DNA of 64,000 bases from Ipomoea triloba (GCF_003576645.1 NC_044925.1:3674551-3738550), one strand, 5' to 3'; shown: positions 22,650 to 33,056, numbered from the stretch's first letter. Notes: generated from the sequence alone by a model not told the origin. Numbers and translations: made by a program.

Positions 22650-22979
22650 CGGGAGAATGACTTGTATCAGATTGTTGGGAAAGGAATCTTGCATGATTTT
22701 GTTGTGCCACTTTAATTTGTAGTTTTGTACCGCGTGACTTTCGTCGCTTTATATATATAAGCACGTGGGATTAAATTGAGGTTCAAATTAATAATGATTT
22801 AGGGCATTGCAAGCCTCGCAAAATAATAGCTATATATATATAGCCGCGTAGTTAGAATTAGTATACCAAATCTGTAAGCCTATCCATTATTATATATATT
22901 GGAGATAACAAGGTCTTTTGGCACTGCAACAGAATAAGTACTAAGTAGTTTCCGTTAAACTTGAGTTGGGCATCATATC
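22650..22979 (+). promoter_or_regulatory. Promoter and leader of dioxygenase B
   Basis: Shares a 330-bp block with the relic promoter at 20.3-21.8 kb: TTGTATCAGATTGTTGGGAA, CACGTGGGATTAAATT, CCGCGTAGTTAGAATTAG and TTAAACTTGAGTTGGGCATC. CACGTG at 22763-22768 is a G-box core. TATA-like runs lie at 22749-22759 and 22832-22842. Because these words survive in both copies, they are candidates for functional sites. Confidence 0.55.
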
Positions 22980-25174
22980 ATGGATAGAAGTATGTTAGCA
23001 AAACTTGGAGGATCTATGCAAGTACCTAGCGTTAAAGAATTGGCCAAAGAATCGCCGGAAACCGTCCCGCCACGATACCTTCGTGATGACGTGGACCCTC
23101 CGGCACCGGCGAAGAAAGAAATTCCGGTGATCAACATGGCTAACTTGCTCCAAGGAGAATGCGATGATGAGCTGAAGAAGCTGGATTTTGCATGCAAAGA
23201 ATGGGGATTTTTTCAGGTATACCAACCACTTTCCTACAAGAAATTCAAATTTGGTAGCTCTTTTTTATGGAAAATGCTAATGGGTTGTTTGGTAAATAGC
23301 TGTTAGCCGTTAGGGAATTGGGTTAGTGTGTTTGATTAGTTGATAGCATTAGCTTATTATAGAAATATGTTTAGTAAATTAGTTGTTAACTGATAGTTGA
23401 TTACATGCAAAATGACATTTTCAAAAAGTTGATCGAAGAAACTGTTTTAAGTAGATTTTTGAATTTTAGCATTTTGAAGCGATAACCTATTACAAAAAGC
23501 TAATTAATCAAACATTTATATTAAATATTTAACCAAATCAAACAACTAATAATAGTCCAATAAGTCAAAATTGACTTATAAACTAACTATGTTACCAAAC
23601 ATGCCTAAGTAGACTCTCATTCTCTACTCTCATACTCAAAATTCTGATTTAAACACTCTTACCTGGGTTCACATGAAAAAATAACTTATCAATGTCTGTC
23701 ACAGGGAATAAGAATTGGAAGTACATGTAGTAGAACTTATGAGGTGGGATAGGGGAAGGGGCAACTCGCCCATTACCCGTCCTGTGTGTAAATTGATTTT
23801 CAAGTAACCATGTTTAATTTGCTTTTAAACTAGATGTTGAGAATACTAAATATTTGTGTTACGTTGCAGCTAATAAACCATGGAGTGAGTTCTTCATTGA
23901 TCGAAAAAGTGAAAACTGATACAAAAGATTTCCTCAATCTCCCAATGGATGAGAAGAAGAAGTTTTGGCAAGAGGCAGGGGATCTTCAAGGCTTCGGACA
24001 AGCTTTTGTGCATTCTGATGAGCAAAAACTTGACTGGTGTGACATGTTTTACATTATCACTTCCCCAACTTACTTGAGGAAACCAAATCTTTTCCCAAAT
24101 ATCCCTTTGCCATTCAGAGAAACAGTGGAAATGTATGCAGAGGAACTGAGAAATCTGGCCCTCACAATCCTTGATTATTTAGCAAAAGCTCTGGGGATTG
24201 AGCAGGAACATGTACGAGGATTGTTCGAGGAAGGGATGCAGTCTATGAGGATGAATCAATATCCGCGTTGTCCCCAACCAGACAAAGTCATAGGACTCTA
24301 TCCTCACTCAGATGCTGTCGGGCTTACAATCCTGCTCCAACTCAATGAAATGGAAGGCCTCCATATCAAGAAAGAAGGCATGTGGATTCCTGTTAAACCC
24401 ATCCCTGGTGCCTTCATCGTCAACATTGGGGATATTTTAGAGGTTATTCACTAATTCAAATATTATTTTCATGACCGGAAATCAATGAAAGTTACAAAAA
24501 TCCCGTCTAGGCAATGATTAATCGGCGTCAAGGCGCTGGCCGGCCGCCTAGCATATCATAATAATCCTGACTGTCCAGGCCTCTTAGACACCGACTAGGT
24601 CGCCTAGTTGGCCAATTAGCTATTTTTTCATTCTTTTTTAAACAGGTTATTTCACTTAAAAAGACATAGTTTTGAACGAAATAATTCTAAATTGTTCCAA
24701 CTCTGTTTGTAGGTTAATATTTAATATTATAGTATTAACTAGTAAACAAATTTTTAATAAATAAAAAATAAAATAAAAAAATACACAGATGCCTTGATGC
24801 CGACTAATCGAGTAATCGCTGCCTAGACGCCCCGAGCGTCCGAGGAGCGCCTAGCGATTTTTTCTTCCATGATGATATCATACATACATATATATAGGTT
24901 GATTAGTGAGTTTTGTTTGGTTTATTTGCAGATACTGACAAATGGAATTTACAAAAGTGTTGAGCATCGAGCAGTAGTGAACTCGGAAAAGGAAAGGCTT
25001 TCGGTTGGAACATTTCTGAGCCCCAGACTTGAGGCAGAACTGGGTCCTATTCCAAGTTTAATCACCCCTCAAAATCCAGCCAAGTTCAGGAGCGTGGGAG
25101 TTACAGATTATTACAAAGGATTCTATAGTCGAAAGCTGGATAGTAAATCTTATATAGATGTTATGAGGATATGA
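22980..25174 (+). CDS. SRG1-like 2-oxoglutarate/Fe(II)-dependent dioxygenase, gene B
   Basis: Three exons, 22980-23216, 23870-24442 and 24932-25174, give 350 aa in one frame. It is very similar to gene A along its length. It keeps WGFFQ at the first exon end, QYPRCPQPD, the iron ligands in YPHSDA and VEHRAV, and R-x-S in ERLSVGT. The second exon reads through PFRETVEM without the intron that splits this R codon in gene A, so that intron was lost here or gained in A. Compared with A the C-terminus ends at VMRI, eight residues shorter. Introns carry a MITE (first) and a GC-rich insertion (second). A copia LTR starts 38 bp after the stop, so the 3'UTR and poly-A site may be retroelement-derived. 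Substrate unknown. Confidence 0.9.
23281..23605. mobile_element. 325-bp MITE in intron 1 of dioxygenase B
   Basis: Ends TGGGTTGTTTGGTAAATAGC and, reverse complemented, GGCATGTTTGGTAACATAGT. TAA lies on both sides (23278-23280, 23606-23608), the PIF/Harbinger (Tourist) target type. Related copies sit in gene A intron 2 and in the relic promoter. Confidence 0.8.
24500..24870. mobile_element. GC-rich inverted-repeat insertion in intron 2 of dioxygenase B
   Basis: The left part (CCCGTCTAGGCAATGATTAA, GGCCGGCCGCCTAGC) and right part (GACTAATCGAGTAATCGCTG, AGGAGCGCCTAGCGATTTTT) are rich in GCCTAG(A/G)CG words in opposite orientations around an AT-rich core. The same vocabulary occurs at 30762-30845. 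It is probably a foldback or MITE-type transposon of unknown family. Gene A has a short intron (96 bp) at this site. Confidence 0.6.
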
Positions 25175-25211
25175 TCCAAATGGAATAATGTCCACAAGTT
25201 GTTGCTGGAAC

Positions 25212-26340
25212 GTGTTAGAATAGAATATGTGGTCCAAATTCTGCAGACCATTTCATTTTTCAACTTCCACGTATTGCATGCATATCTCATGATTTCCTAT
25301 AATTTTGTATTAACCTCTCATCCTCCTATGTAATATATTTGTTATTTCCTATATTTTGTATAAATAGGGCCTCCTAATAGTTTCTAAAATCATCAATCTA
25401 GCTTTTTTTTCTATTAGAATGTAGTATCTGTTCATAACAATGTTCTCAACCTGCTAAAGCACAAAGAGTCAACAGTTGCCTCCACTGAAAATCAAACCCA
25501 CTCCCATCATTTATGTGGAGTGTAAACCGGAACACCGGGTGCCACTAGCTTATTACAATCTTCTATGTAATATTCTTACATTTATATCCATTATAGTACT
25601 AATCTCTCATTTTTTCTTTTTCTTCCTTTATTGAATTTCTCTTTCATTTTCTATAATTGAGAAATTGATATTTGCCCCAAAACTTTTTGTCACTTTTATA
25701 TTCTCGCATGTTATTTTAACTTTCCTATAATTCTTAGTTTCAAACTTTCGCTTCCATAGTGCTTGTTAATTATCCTAACTAGCGGTATTAGAGCGGTTTA
25801 ATTGAAAATTATTTTCAAAGATGTCGACTGTCACCAAGTTCGATATCGAGAAGTTTGATGTGAAATTAGTTTTTCTATCTAGAGGGTTCAGATGGCCGCC
25901 ATTCTAACTTAAACGGTTTGAAGAAAGCACTAGATGAGAAGAAGAAGAAGAAGAAGCCAACTGCAATGGAAGAGGAGCAGTGGAGAGATTTGGATGACAA
26001 GGCAAGTTCAATCATTCAACTGTGCTTGTCTAAAGAAGTTATACGTGAGGTGATAATTAAGTGATGAGAAGACTACATAAAAATTATAGTTCAAGCTGGA
26101 ATCACTTTATATGACCAAATCTCTGGCAAACAAATTGCGCCTAAATGAGCAGTTGTACGCAACCCGTATGACGAAATGTACTTCTATTAAGTCTCACTTG
26201 GATGTTTTGAAAAAAAGGTCTATAAGTGGATTGCCACATATAAATTTAGGACCGAAAATGGAATTAATTCTTTATATATTTATAAATTATCTTTATATTA
26301 CTAACTCTTATTTATATTTGTTATTTTTCCCCCCCTAAAT
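25212..26340 (+). mobile_element. 5' part of a Ty1/copia retrotransposon (LTR, PBS, gag)
   Basis: An LTR-like region starts TGTTAGAATAG at 25212 and includes TATAAATAGGG (about 25359). At about 25782 it reaches GCGGTATTAGAGCGG, a decayed copy of the usual initiator-methionine tRNA primer site TGGTATCAGAGC. From 25821 a broken gag frame is readable: MSTVTKFDIEKFD, AAILT, LKKALDEKKKKKPTAMEEEQ, WRDLDDKASSIIQLCLSKEV, then SLANKLRLNEQLYATRMT. These are copia gag (UBN2-type) residues. Stops and frameshifts interrupt it, and nothing downstream (protease, integrase, RT) is present. An inactive remnant directly behind dioxygenase B. Confidence 0.8.
25408..25557 (-). mobile_element. SINE family 1 nested in the copia LTR
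   Basis: Contains GTAGTATCTGTTCATAACAA, CTCAACCTGCTAAAGCACAA, AGAGTCAACAGTTGCCTCCA and a decayed box B (GAAAATCAAACCCAC). It continues to the diverged head GGTGCCACTAGCTTATTA. It is inserted within the LTR and is therefore younger than the copia element. Confidence 0.65.
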
Positions 26341-27257
26341 GCTATCACATTCTAATGGATGTTCACTGCCAGAATGGTAATAAAATTCTTTATATACATT
26401 GGTTGTTCATTAATTCGTAAATCCTACAACAAATTTAAAAAATGAATCTACTCAATAATCAAATACAAATAATATTCAATCAAATATTACCACATAAGGA
26501 GATGAATATTATAAGGTAAATTTAAAATGAGAGTGTAGTGTTAATAATTTATTATTTGTGAAAGGGTTTTTTAAAACTTGGGTATTAAACTTCAGTGGTC
26601 AACAATATAATACCTTGTAGTTTTAAATTTTCAAAATAAGTATTTATTTATTGTAATTTATCAGTGTATACTATCAATTACGTTAAACTTCCAACATGAT
26701 ATAATTACATAAAAAATACTAATTGATCTTAAATTGTTGTACAAGCTCAAGATAGGCACATCATCATGTGCATTAAAGTTTGAGTTCTACTACATATACT
26801 CCCAAATCTTACTCCTTCAAATTACTCCATGATGTGCGAGGCACCAATATGTTATTTTCTTCATGTGGACCCCTGTAAATGTGTTTACACCAAAATTTTA
26901 AGTGTGTAAGTAAAAAGTTGAGAGTAAAGAATGCGAGTACTGAGTACATATAGTATTTTCCTTAGCTTAAAGTTTAAACAAAGCATTTTCTTAACATTAT
27001 CAATGGAAATATGGAATTCAAGTTACAAATACTTGTCAAATGAAATTAATTAATTAATTAATTAATTATTTATTTATTTATTATGGGGTTCTATCAACAT
27101 TATCTCAATTAATAAATATTTATTCCGTAATAATTAAAGGATTAGTGTAGTAATTACATTTACCTTCATACTTCATAGCAAAACAAATTAATTAATAGAG
27201 AAATACTTCTCAAGAGGGATACGGTTAAATATGTTTATGATAGAATAAAAACTCAAA
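26341..27257. other. Intergenic, no gene seen
   Basis: AT-rich. (TTAA)n/(TTAT)n runs lie at about 27045-27082. Nothing coding was recognised. Confidence 0.5.
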
Positions 27258-27329
27258 ATCAGAGTGGCGTATCGGAAGCGTGGTGGGCCCATAACCCACA
27301 GGTCCCAGGATCATAGAGTGGCTTCCGAA
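27258..27329 (+). pseudogene. Initiator tRNA-Met (CAT) pseudogene
   Basis: The sequence from ATCAGAGTGGCG through GGAAGCGTGGTGGGCCCATA and ACCCACAGGTCCCAGGATC matches the plant initiator methionine tRNA. The anticodon arm with CAT (27290-27292) is intact. The D-arm has changed (GTATCGG for GCAGCGG), and the 3' half (CATAGAGTGGCTTCCGA) no longer pairs as a T arm or closes the acceptor stem. Dead gene, or the head of a tRNA-derived SINE. Confidence 0.8.
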
Positions 27330-27394
27330 TTCTTTTTCTAATAGATCACTGTATAGTATACCACATATTCGTGTGACTATAAGCCTAGCGTTTG

Positions 27395-27500
27395 GTTACT
27401 TGGTTCAAGTGGTAGAGACTTGACTTAGAAAATTGGGAGGCATTGGGTTTGATCCCTCTTGGCTCCTGCAGAAGTTCAGGGGTCGTTTACTCCATTCCTC
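27395..27500 (+). mobile_element. tRNA-derived SINE-like head
   Basis: Box A (TGGTTCAAGTGGTAGAG, about 27402) and box B (GGGTTTGATCCCTC, about 27446) are 45 bp apart. They are followed by TTGGCTCCTGCAGAAG, a T-rich stretch and long AAT arrays instead of a poly-A tail. Confidence 0.5.
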
Positions 27501-27540
27501 CAGTTTTTTTATTTCTCTAATTTTTTTGATTTTATTAAAT

Positions 27541-27542
27541 AC

Positions 27543-27601
<59 letters not shown>

Positions 27602-27822
27602 CAACAACGGCAAATCCATGTGTATAAGGAAGATGAAAAAGGAAAAAAGATCATAATAATAATAGTAATAATAATAATAATAACAATTTAATAATAATAA
27701 GAAGAAGAAAAATAATAAAAATTAAATAAGAAGAATTTAATAGCAATAATAATAATAATAATAATAATAATAATTTAATAATGATAATGATAATAATAAT
27801 AATAAATAAATAAATAAATAAA

Positions 27823-27869
<47 letters not shown>

Positions 27870-27872
27870 TTA

Positions 27873-27904
<32 letters not shown>

Positions 27905-27923
27905 TAAATAAATAAATAAATAA

Positions 27924-27965
<42 letters not shown>

Positions 27966-28030
27966 CATAATAATAATAATAATAATAATACGTAAGGAGA
28001 GCAGAAGGACCAAATTGATAAATTCATAAT
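27541..28030. repeat. AAT/ATG microsatellite field
   Basis: Runs of (AAT)n, (GATAAT)n, (AAATA)n and (AATG)n cover almost 500 bp. At least three blocks repeat the order AATTTAATAATGATAATGAT, AAT run, AAATAAATAAAT (27745, 27855, 27930), so higher-order duplication has occurred. A smaller AAT run lies at 28205-28236. Confidence 0.9.
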
Positions 28031-28204
28031 AGTCGAAGGACCATTTCGATAATAAACTCTAATAATAATAATAGAAAAGATATATATATATGATGTTCTT
28101 AAAAATAATTTCATTTCATCACATTATAATTATTTCAATCATTTTAGTACATAACAAAATATGCAAAACCTCATTAAATAAAATCATCTCATATAGCATT
28201 TGTA

Positions 28205-28236
<32 letters not shown>

Positions 28237-28238
<2 letters not shown>

Positions 28239-28590
28239 GAAAATAATAGAAGCTGCGCATAATAATAATAAAAGTATTGGTTGCGCATAAGAAGAAAAAA
28301 TCAACAGAGAAACACACCTAGTAGGATTTGAACAAGCGACCTCCTAAACTAAGAGTACTATTCACCCACATTTTCTCCATTCTTCCATTTTGGAGAAGGC
28401 TGAAAAGCACTTCTCCAAATTTGTACTAGAAGATGGAAAATGGAGAAGAGATCTCATTGGAGAGATTATTTTAGTAAACAACCTTTCCTTTTTCCATTCT
28501 CCCACTTCTCCAATTCTCTATTTTTTTGAAAATTCTCCATTTTTCCATTTTAGTAAACAACCCTTCATCTTTTTAAACCACAAATATTTT
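28237..28590. other. Intergenic, no gene seen
   Basis: Contains inverted TTCTCCATTTTCCATTTT-type words (28365-28445 and 28485-28560), probably an old MITE. The 73-residue frame over it is a by-product of this repeat. Confidence 0.4.
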
Positions 28591-28840
28591 GGCTATGTTT
28601 GGCAAACCTAGCTGAAAAGGTAGCTGAAAGCTGAAAAGGAGCTGAAAGCTGAAAAGCTATAAGTTAGGAGCTGAAACTGGTGAGCTGTTAAACTAGCTGT
28701 TATGCTTAAAAGTGTTTGGTAAAATTAGCTTTTTGATAAGCTGATAAATGTAAAAAGACTAAAAAGAGCATCTTCATAAAATTTAAATTTGTTTGTTTAC
28801 ATATTAAAATTTAACGTTTCAAAATAAAACTATTAGCAAA

Positions 28841-29170
28841 TCATGATCTAGCATCCCATAATGAAGTAGCAATATTGTTGCGAATCTCCTTCATCTCAGT
28901 AGATGTATGACTTAAACTTTCGTTGGTGGAGGTATTACTACTTGAATCTTGAAGTTCATCGGGCGGTATGTAATCTGGATGCTGCTCAAACACATTAAAC
29001 ATCATGTCATCTTGTGAATTCTTCCGAATATAATTATGTAAGGCAAATGTGGCCATAATAACATCAATTTGGGTCTCCACACTAAATTGTGGCATTTTAG
29101 CAAGTATCCTCCATCTCTTCTTCAATACTCCAAACGACCTCTCAATACAACTTCGAAGAGAAGAATGTGC
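28841..29170 (-). pseudogene. HARBI1-like transposase, C-terminal remnant
   Basis: The - strand frame reads SSLRSCIERSFGVLKKRWRI, LAKMPQFSVETQIDVIMATF and ALHNYIRKNSQDD, then an acidic/serine-rich tail to a stop at 28841. IERxFGVLKKRWRIL...ALHNYI is the end of the DDE_Tnp_4 catalytic domain of PIF/Harbinger transposases (it carries the last acidic catalytic E). The domain's upstream part, with the first two D residues, is missing: the frame runs into the tandem repeats at 29174. Not functional alone. Confidence 0.85.
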
Positions 29171-29173
29171 ACG

Positions 29174-29590
29174 ATTGATAAAACTTGGGTAGAATCCTAC
29201 AGATTACAAACACTGCAGAAACTTACTTTAATTATTCAAATTACATTATATCAAAAACACTGCAGATTTCATTAATATATATTATATCAAAAACAAACAC
29301 TGCAGATTACATTGATAAAACTTGGGTAGAATCCTACAGATTACAAACACTGCAGAAACTTATTTAATTCTTCAATTACATTATATAAAAAACACTGCAG
29401 ATTTCATTAATATATATTATATCAAAAACAACACGGTAGATTACATTGATAAAACTTGGGTAGAATCCTACAGATTACAAACACTGCAGAAACTTACTTT
29501 AATTCTTCAAATTACATTATATAAAAAACACTGCAGATTTCATTAATATATATTATATCAAAAACAAACTGCAGATTACATTAATATATA
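29174..29590. repeat. 137-bp tandem repeat, three copies
   Basis: Units begin ATTGATAAAACTTGGGTAGA at about 29174, 29311 and 29449. They contain CACTGCAGAAACTTA and ACACTGCAGATTTCATTAAT. The third unit is partial. The array sits exactly where the transposase coding sequence breaks off. Confidence 0.85.
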
Positions 29591-30135
29591 TATATATATA
29601 AAAACAATGTAGATACATGAAATATATATCATATACACGCAGTCCAACCATTCAAGTAATACAAGTAATACAATGAAATATATATCATATACAAGCTTAC
29701 GGATATACGAGATGCAATAGAAAAAAAAATATACAAGTAATACAACAAAATAAATATATACATACCTACAGACCGATGATATTGCGATTGGCCGGTTGCA
29801 GACTGCGGAGCGAGGTGGCTGATGGGCGATGCTTCTGCGGAGAGTGAATGAAGATGAAGTGATTAGCGTGAAAATTGCGAATAAATAAGAATAGAAAAGG
29901 GTTTTAATTGGGAAGGGTAAATGATGTCATTTCTTTAAAATAATAAGGTTAAAGATGGAAAAAAAGTTAGGAAGCTAATAGCTTATTTTGAAACGCTATC
30001 TTAGATAGCGTTAAAAAATAAGCTCCTATTTTAAGCTACTAGCTTATTTTAGGAACATTACCAAACACAGCTTATAGCTTATTAGTAGCTTAAAATAAGC
30101 TATAAGCTCCTAAATAAGCTCTGCCAAACAGAGCC

Positions 30136-31920
30136 TTTATCTATTAAAACTTCATAAAGATTTGTAGTTACATTACTTCTTTTTAAACCACAAATATTTC
30201 ATCTATATTTCATAAAGATCTGTAATAACATCTATTAGTTATCTACGGAGTATTAAAATTTCATAAAGATTTCTAATTACATCTATTTGAGAATTATATA
30301 GCAACATATAATTAATTTAAAATATTAGTAAAAATTAATTTAATAAATAAAAAAATTTACCACAAGTAGTCATCTATTAAAATTTCATAGAGATTTATGA
30401 TAACATCTTTTAGAGAATTATATTGCAACATAATTAATTTCAAATATTAATAAAAATTAAGTTAATAAATATAAAATAATATTGTAGAATGTAAAGTAAA
30501 ATTATTATAAATATATAAATTATTGTCATATTGTTAAGTTAAAATATTATTTTTCTTAGGTTAAAATCTCCAAAAGATAATTATTTACCATTATTTTAAA
30601 AATACAGTTATTTGCTCGTTATAGTATCAAACAAATTCATAGATGATACAATTTTATAGTATATGTTGATGAATTATAATAATAAATACTTATTTTGAAA
30701 ATTTATAAATAGAATTTATTGTTGACCAATGAAGTTTAATACCACTGTTGTAAAAATGAACCTAGGCAGCCGCCTAGGCACCCTTACGCCGAGCCGAATT
30801 GCTCCTTAGGCGGCCGCCTAGCGCCTAACTCGGCTGAGTCGGCCGTGTTAATTTTTTATTAACAGTCCGTCTCTTTCATAGTCCCATTCGAGTCTTCGAC
30901 GCGTTGTGGTCTTTGGTCTGGTCGTCTGGACTTGGGTCAGCGTCGTTGCCCCTCGCAAAGACGCTGTTGTTGGTTGTTGCCATTCTAGACTCTTGTTATT
31001 CGTCGGTGGAAGCCTGAAGTTGATATTTGAAGCCCTAGTTCTCATATGGAAAATTTGAGAAAATAAGTAAATCTGAATCTTTTATATGTGTGTGTGTGTT
31101 TGTGTGTGTGTGTGTTCTGTTAGTCTGTCCCACTAGGGTTCCAAATGTTAGTCTATGTTATTGCATGAACCCTAACTGTAGACCTACTTAGACGGCTTAG
31201 TGCTTACTGTTGGCTGTTGAAGATTGAAGTAGAACAATTGAACAAATTTCATATTTGTTGAAATTAAAATTAGATTTTTGGTCTAAAATTATTAGATATT
31301 TCTGTTCAGAAATTGTAAATTTGTAAATTGTAATAGCAAATTAGCTATGATTGTAACTTGTAAGTTTTATTATTTTGTTTAATTATTTTGGCTAGGATAG
31401 CTCTATAGTAAACTATTTGTAAATTAAAATACTAAAATAGTATTGCATTTTGATTTGTTTTAGTTTTCATTAACTTTTTCTTAAAAAGTATTTTAATAAT
31501 ATACTAATACAATTCAAAATCCGAATTGAACTTTCATATCCGTAATCCGATTTTAAATATCTGATAGGATATAGCATATAAAAATTGAAGGGTTTCATCT
31601 ATCCGTAATCTGATTTTAAATATCCGATAGGATATAGCATATAAATATTGAAGGGGCGTGTAACGAAAATCTAATCCGATTATCCAATCCGTCCGAATCC
31701 AACCAATGTACAAGCCTAAGTATCATTGTATTATTACTTTTTTCTTTTTTCTTTTTTTTTTTTGGTAAATTTATGTGTTCATTTAGAAATTTTTCAATTC
31801 AAATAGGCAATTACTTTTTTCGTAAAAAATAGAAATTTTATTTGACCTTATTTCAAAAAATTATTTAGTTAATATTCATTGCGCGCTGATGAGTATATTT
31901 GCTACAAGACACTATAATTT
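30136..31920. other. Repeat-rich intergenic stretch with a GC-rich island
   Basis: 30150-30420 has diverged ATTAAAATTTCATA(A/G)AGATTT repeats. At 30762-30845 a GC-rich cluster of CCGCCTAGGC/GGCCGCCTAGCGCC words resembles the insertion in dioxygenase B intron 2. A GT-rich run lies at 31088-31116. Two ~80-bp repeats (CCGTAATC(C/T)GATTTTAAAT, CCGATAGGATATAGCATATA) occur at about 31540 and 31600. No credible gene. Confidence 0.5.
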
Positions 31921-32142
31921 GGCAAATTATTGCATGGACCAAGGTCCACACAGTTGTGTGGATCAAAAATAAAAATTACATTATTTTTGTACTGAAGGTA
32001 CATTATTTTGTACTGTAGTACCTTCAGTACAAAAATAATGTACTTTAAAATAATATATTTTATATACAAAAATAATGTACTTTTAGTATATTAAAAATGT
32101 ACTTTTTATTTATGGTCCACATAGTCCATGCAATAATGATTG
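31921..32142. mobile_element. MULE-type MITE, GTGGACC family, copy 6 (third interior type)
   Basis: The element is 222 bp, with termini GGCAAATTATTGCATGGACC and, reverse complemented, CAATCATTATTGCATGGACT. The flanking direct repeat is CTATAATTT (31912-31920 and 32143-32151, 9 bp). The interior has a perfect 18-bp palindromic arm (TTTTGTACTGAAGGTAC / GTACCTTCAGTACAAAA) and AATAATGTACTTT units, unrelated to the interiors of other copies. Confidence 0.85.
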
Positions 32143-32409
32143 CTATAATTTGCGCCCCAAATTAAAGGCCAATACATATATGGTATCCAAAATTTGGAGA
32201 TTCCATAGCTTAACATCTCAATCAATTTCTTCATCAAATCTCTTCAACTTATAAATTTATATAATATCTTCAATCTATTAAGCTATTTTTTCTACGTGGC
32301 TCCCAATACAAGTATCGACGTTAAAATTTTGTGTCTCGAACTAAAAGTAAGAGTAGAAAATAGAAGTAGAGATAGCATTTTTCTTTTTGAAATACTTGGA
32401 CCACTAGCT

Positions 32410-32905
32410 AGGATGGGTTGTTATGCCGTGGACCCAGGTCCACCTTGCAAGGTGGACATGGGTCTACATTCACATACACTATACTCTACATTCACAATTT
32501 GTAAACTCCACATTCACACATTACAGGATTATATGTTTAGTAACTATACTCTACATTCACATACACTATACTCTACATTCACAATTTGTAAACTTCACAT
32601 TCACACATTCAAAACTCTATATTCACAGGTCCTATACTCCACATTCACAACTTGAGAACCCCCCATTCACACATTACAGGGCTACAAGTTGCAAGAACTT
32701 CTTAACTCTATTACAGGTTCACACATGCATAACTCTACATTCACGATTTCTATACTCTATATTCACAATTTGAAACCTCCCCATTCACACATTTCTGGGC
32801 AACTCTACATTCCCACAATCATAAATCTACATTCACGATTTCTATACTCTACATTCACACTTTGAAACCTCTACATTCACACATTTTTGGACAACTCTAT
32901 ATTCA
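32410..32905. mobile_element. GTGGACC-family element with ACTCTACATTCACAATTTG array
   Basis: The left terminus GTTATGCCGTGGACCCAGGT plus CCACCTTGCAAGGTGGAC matches the family. It is followed by about 15 units of (T)CTACATTCACA(A/C)(T/A)TT(G/C) up to 32905. It ends at a poly-A run (32916-32939) without a right terminus, so it is probably truncated. Frames over it are repeat translations. Confidence 0.65.
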
Positions 32906-33056
32906 GCGATATGTTTAAAAAAAAAAAAAAAAAAAAAAAGAGAGTTTGTGTTAACTTATTGAGTGTAACCTAAGTATGTACGATGGAACATAGTAACTAA
33001 TCATTTCATTAAATATAAGAACCTCTAACAATGAAATAGTTGTTAGTTCGTTTGTG

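Larger units (their letters stand above)
28591..30135. mobile_element. 1.5-kb PIF/Harbinger element with transposase relic
   Basis: Ends GGCTATGTTTGGCAAACCTA and, reverse complemented, GGCTCTGTTTGGCAGAGCTT, with TTT on both flanks. The ends match the 102-bp MITE at 18247 and the 0.6-kb element at 48446. Inside it keeps the C-terminal part of a Harbinger nuclease on the - strand and a 137-bp tandem array, then a region rich in AGCTTATTTTAGGAGCT words. It may be the local parent of the shorter copies, but it is itself incomplete. Confidence 0.8.

Noticed and set aside
27541..28030. Possible CRISPR-like regular spacing in the AAT field
   Set aside because: It is a eukaryotic microsatellite with no constant spacer length and no repeat with dyad symmetry.
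29069..29546. Frames MGRILQITNTAET...
   Set aside because: Direct translations of the 137-bp tandem repeats.
32296..32773. Frames rich in TLHSHTLYSTFT
   Set aside because: Translation of the ACTCTACATTCACA repeats of a transposon-like element.
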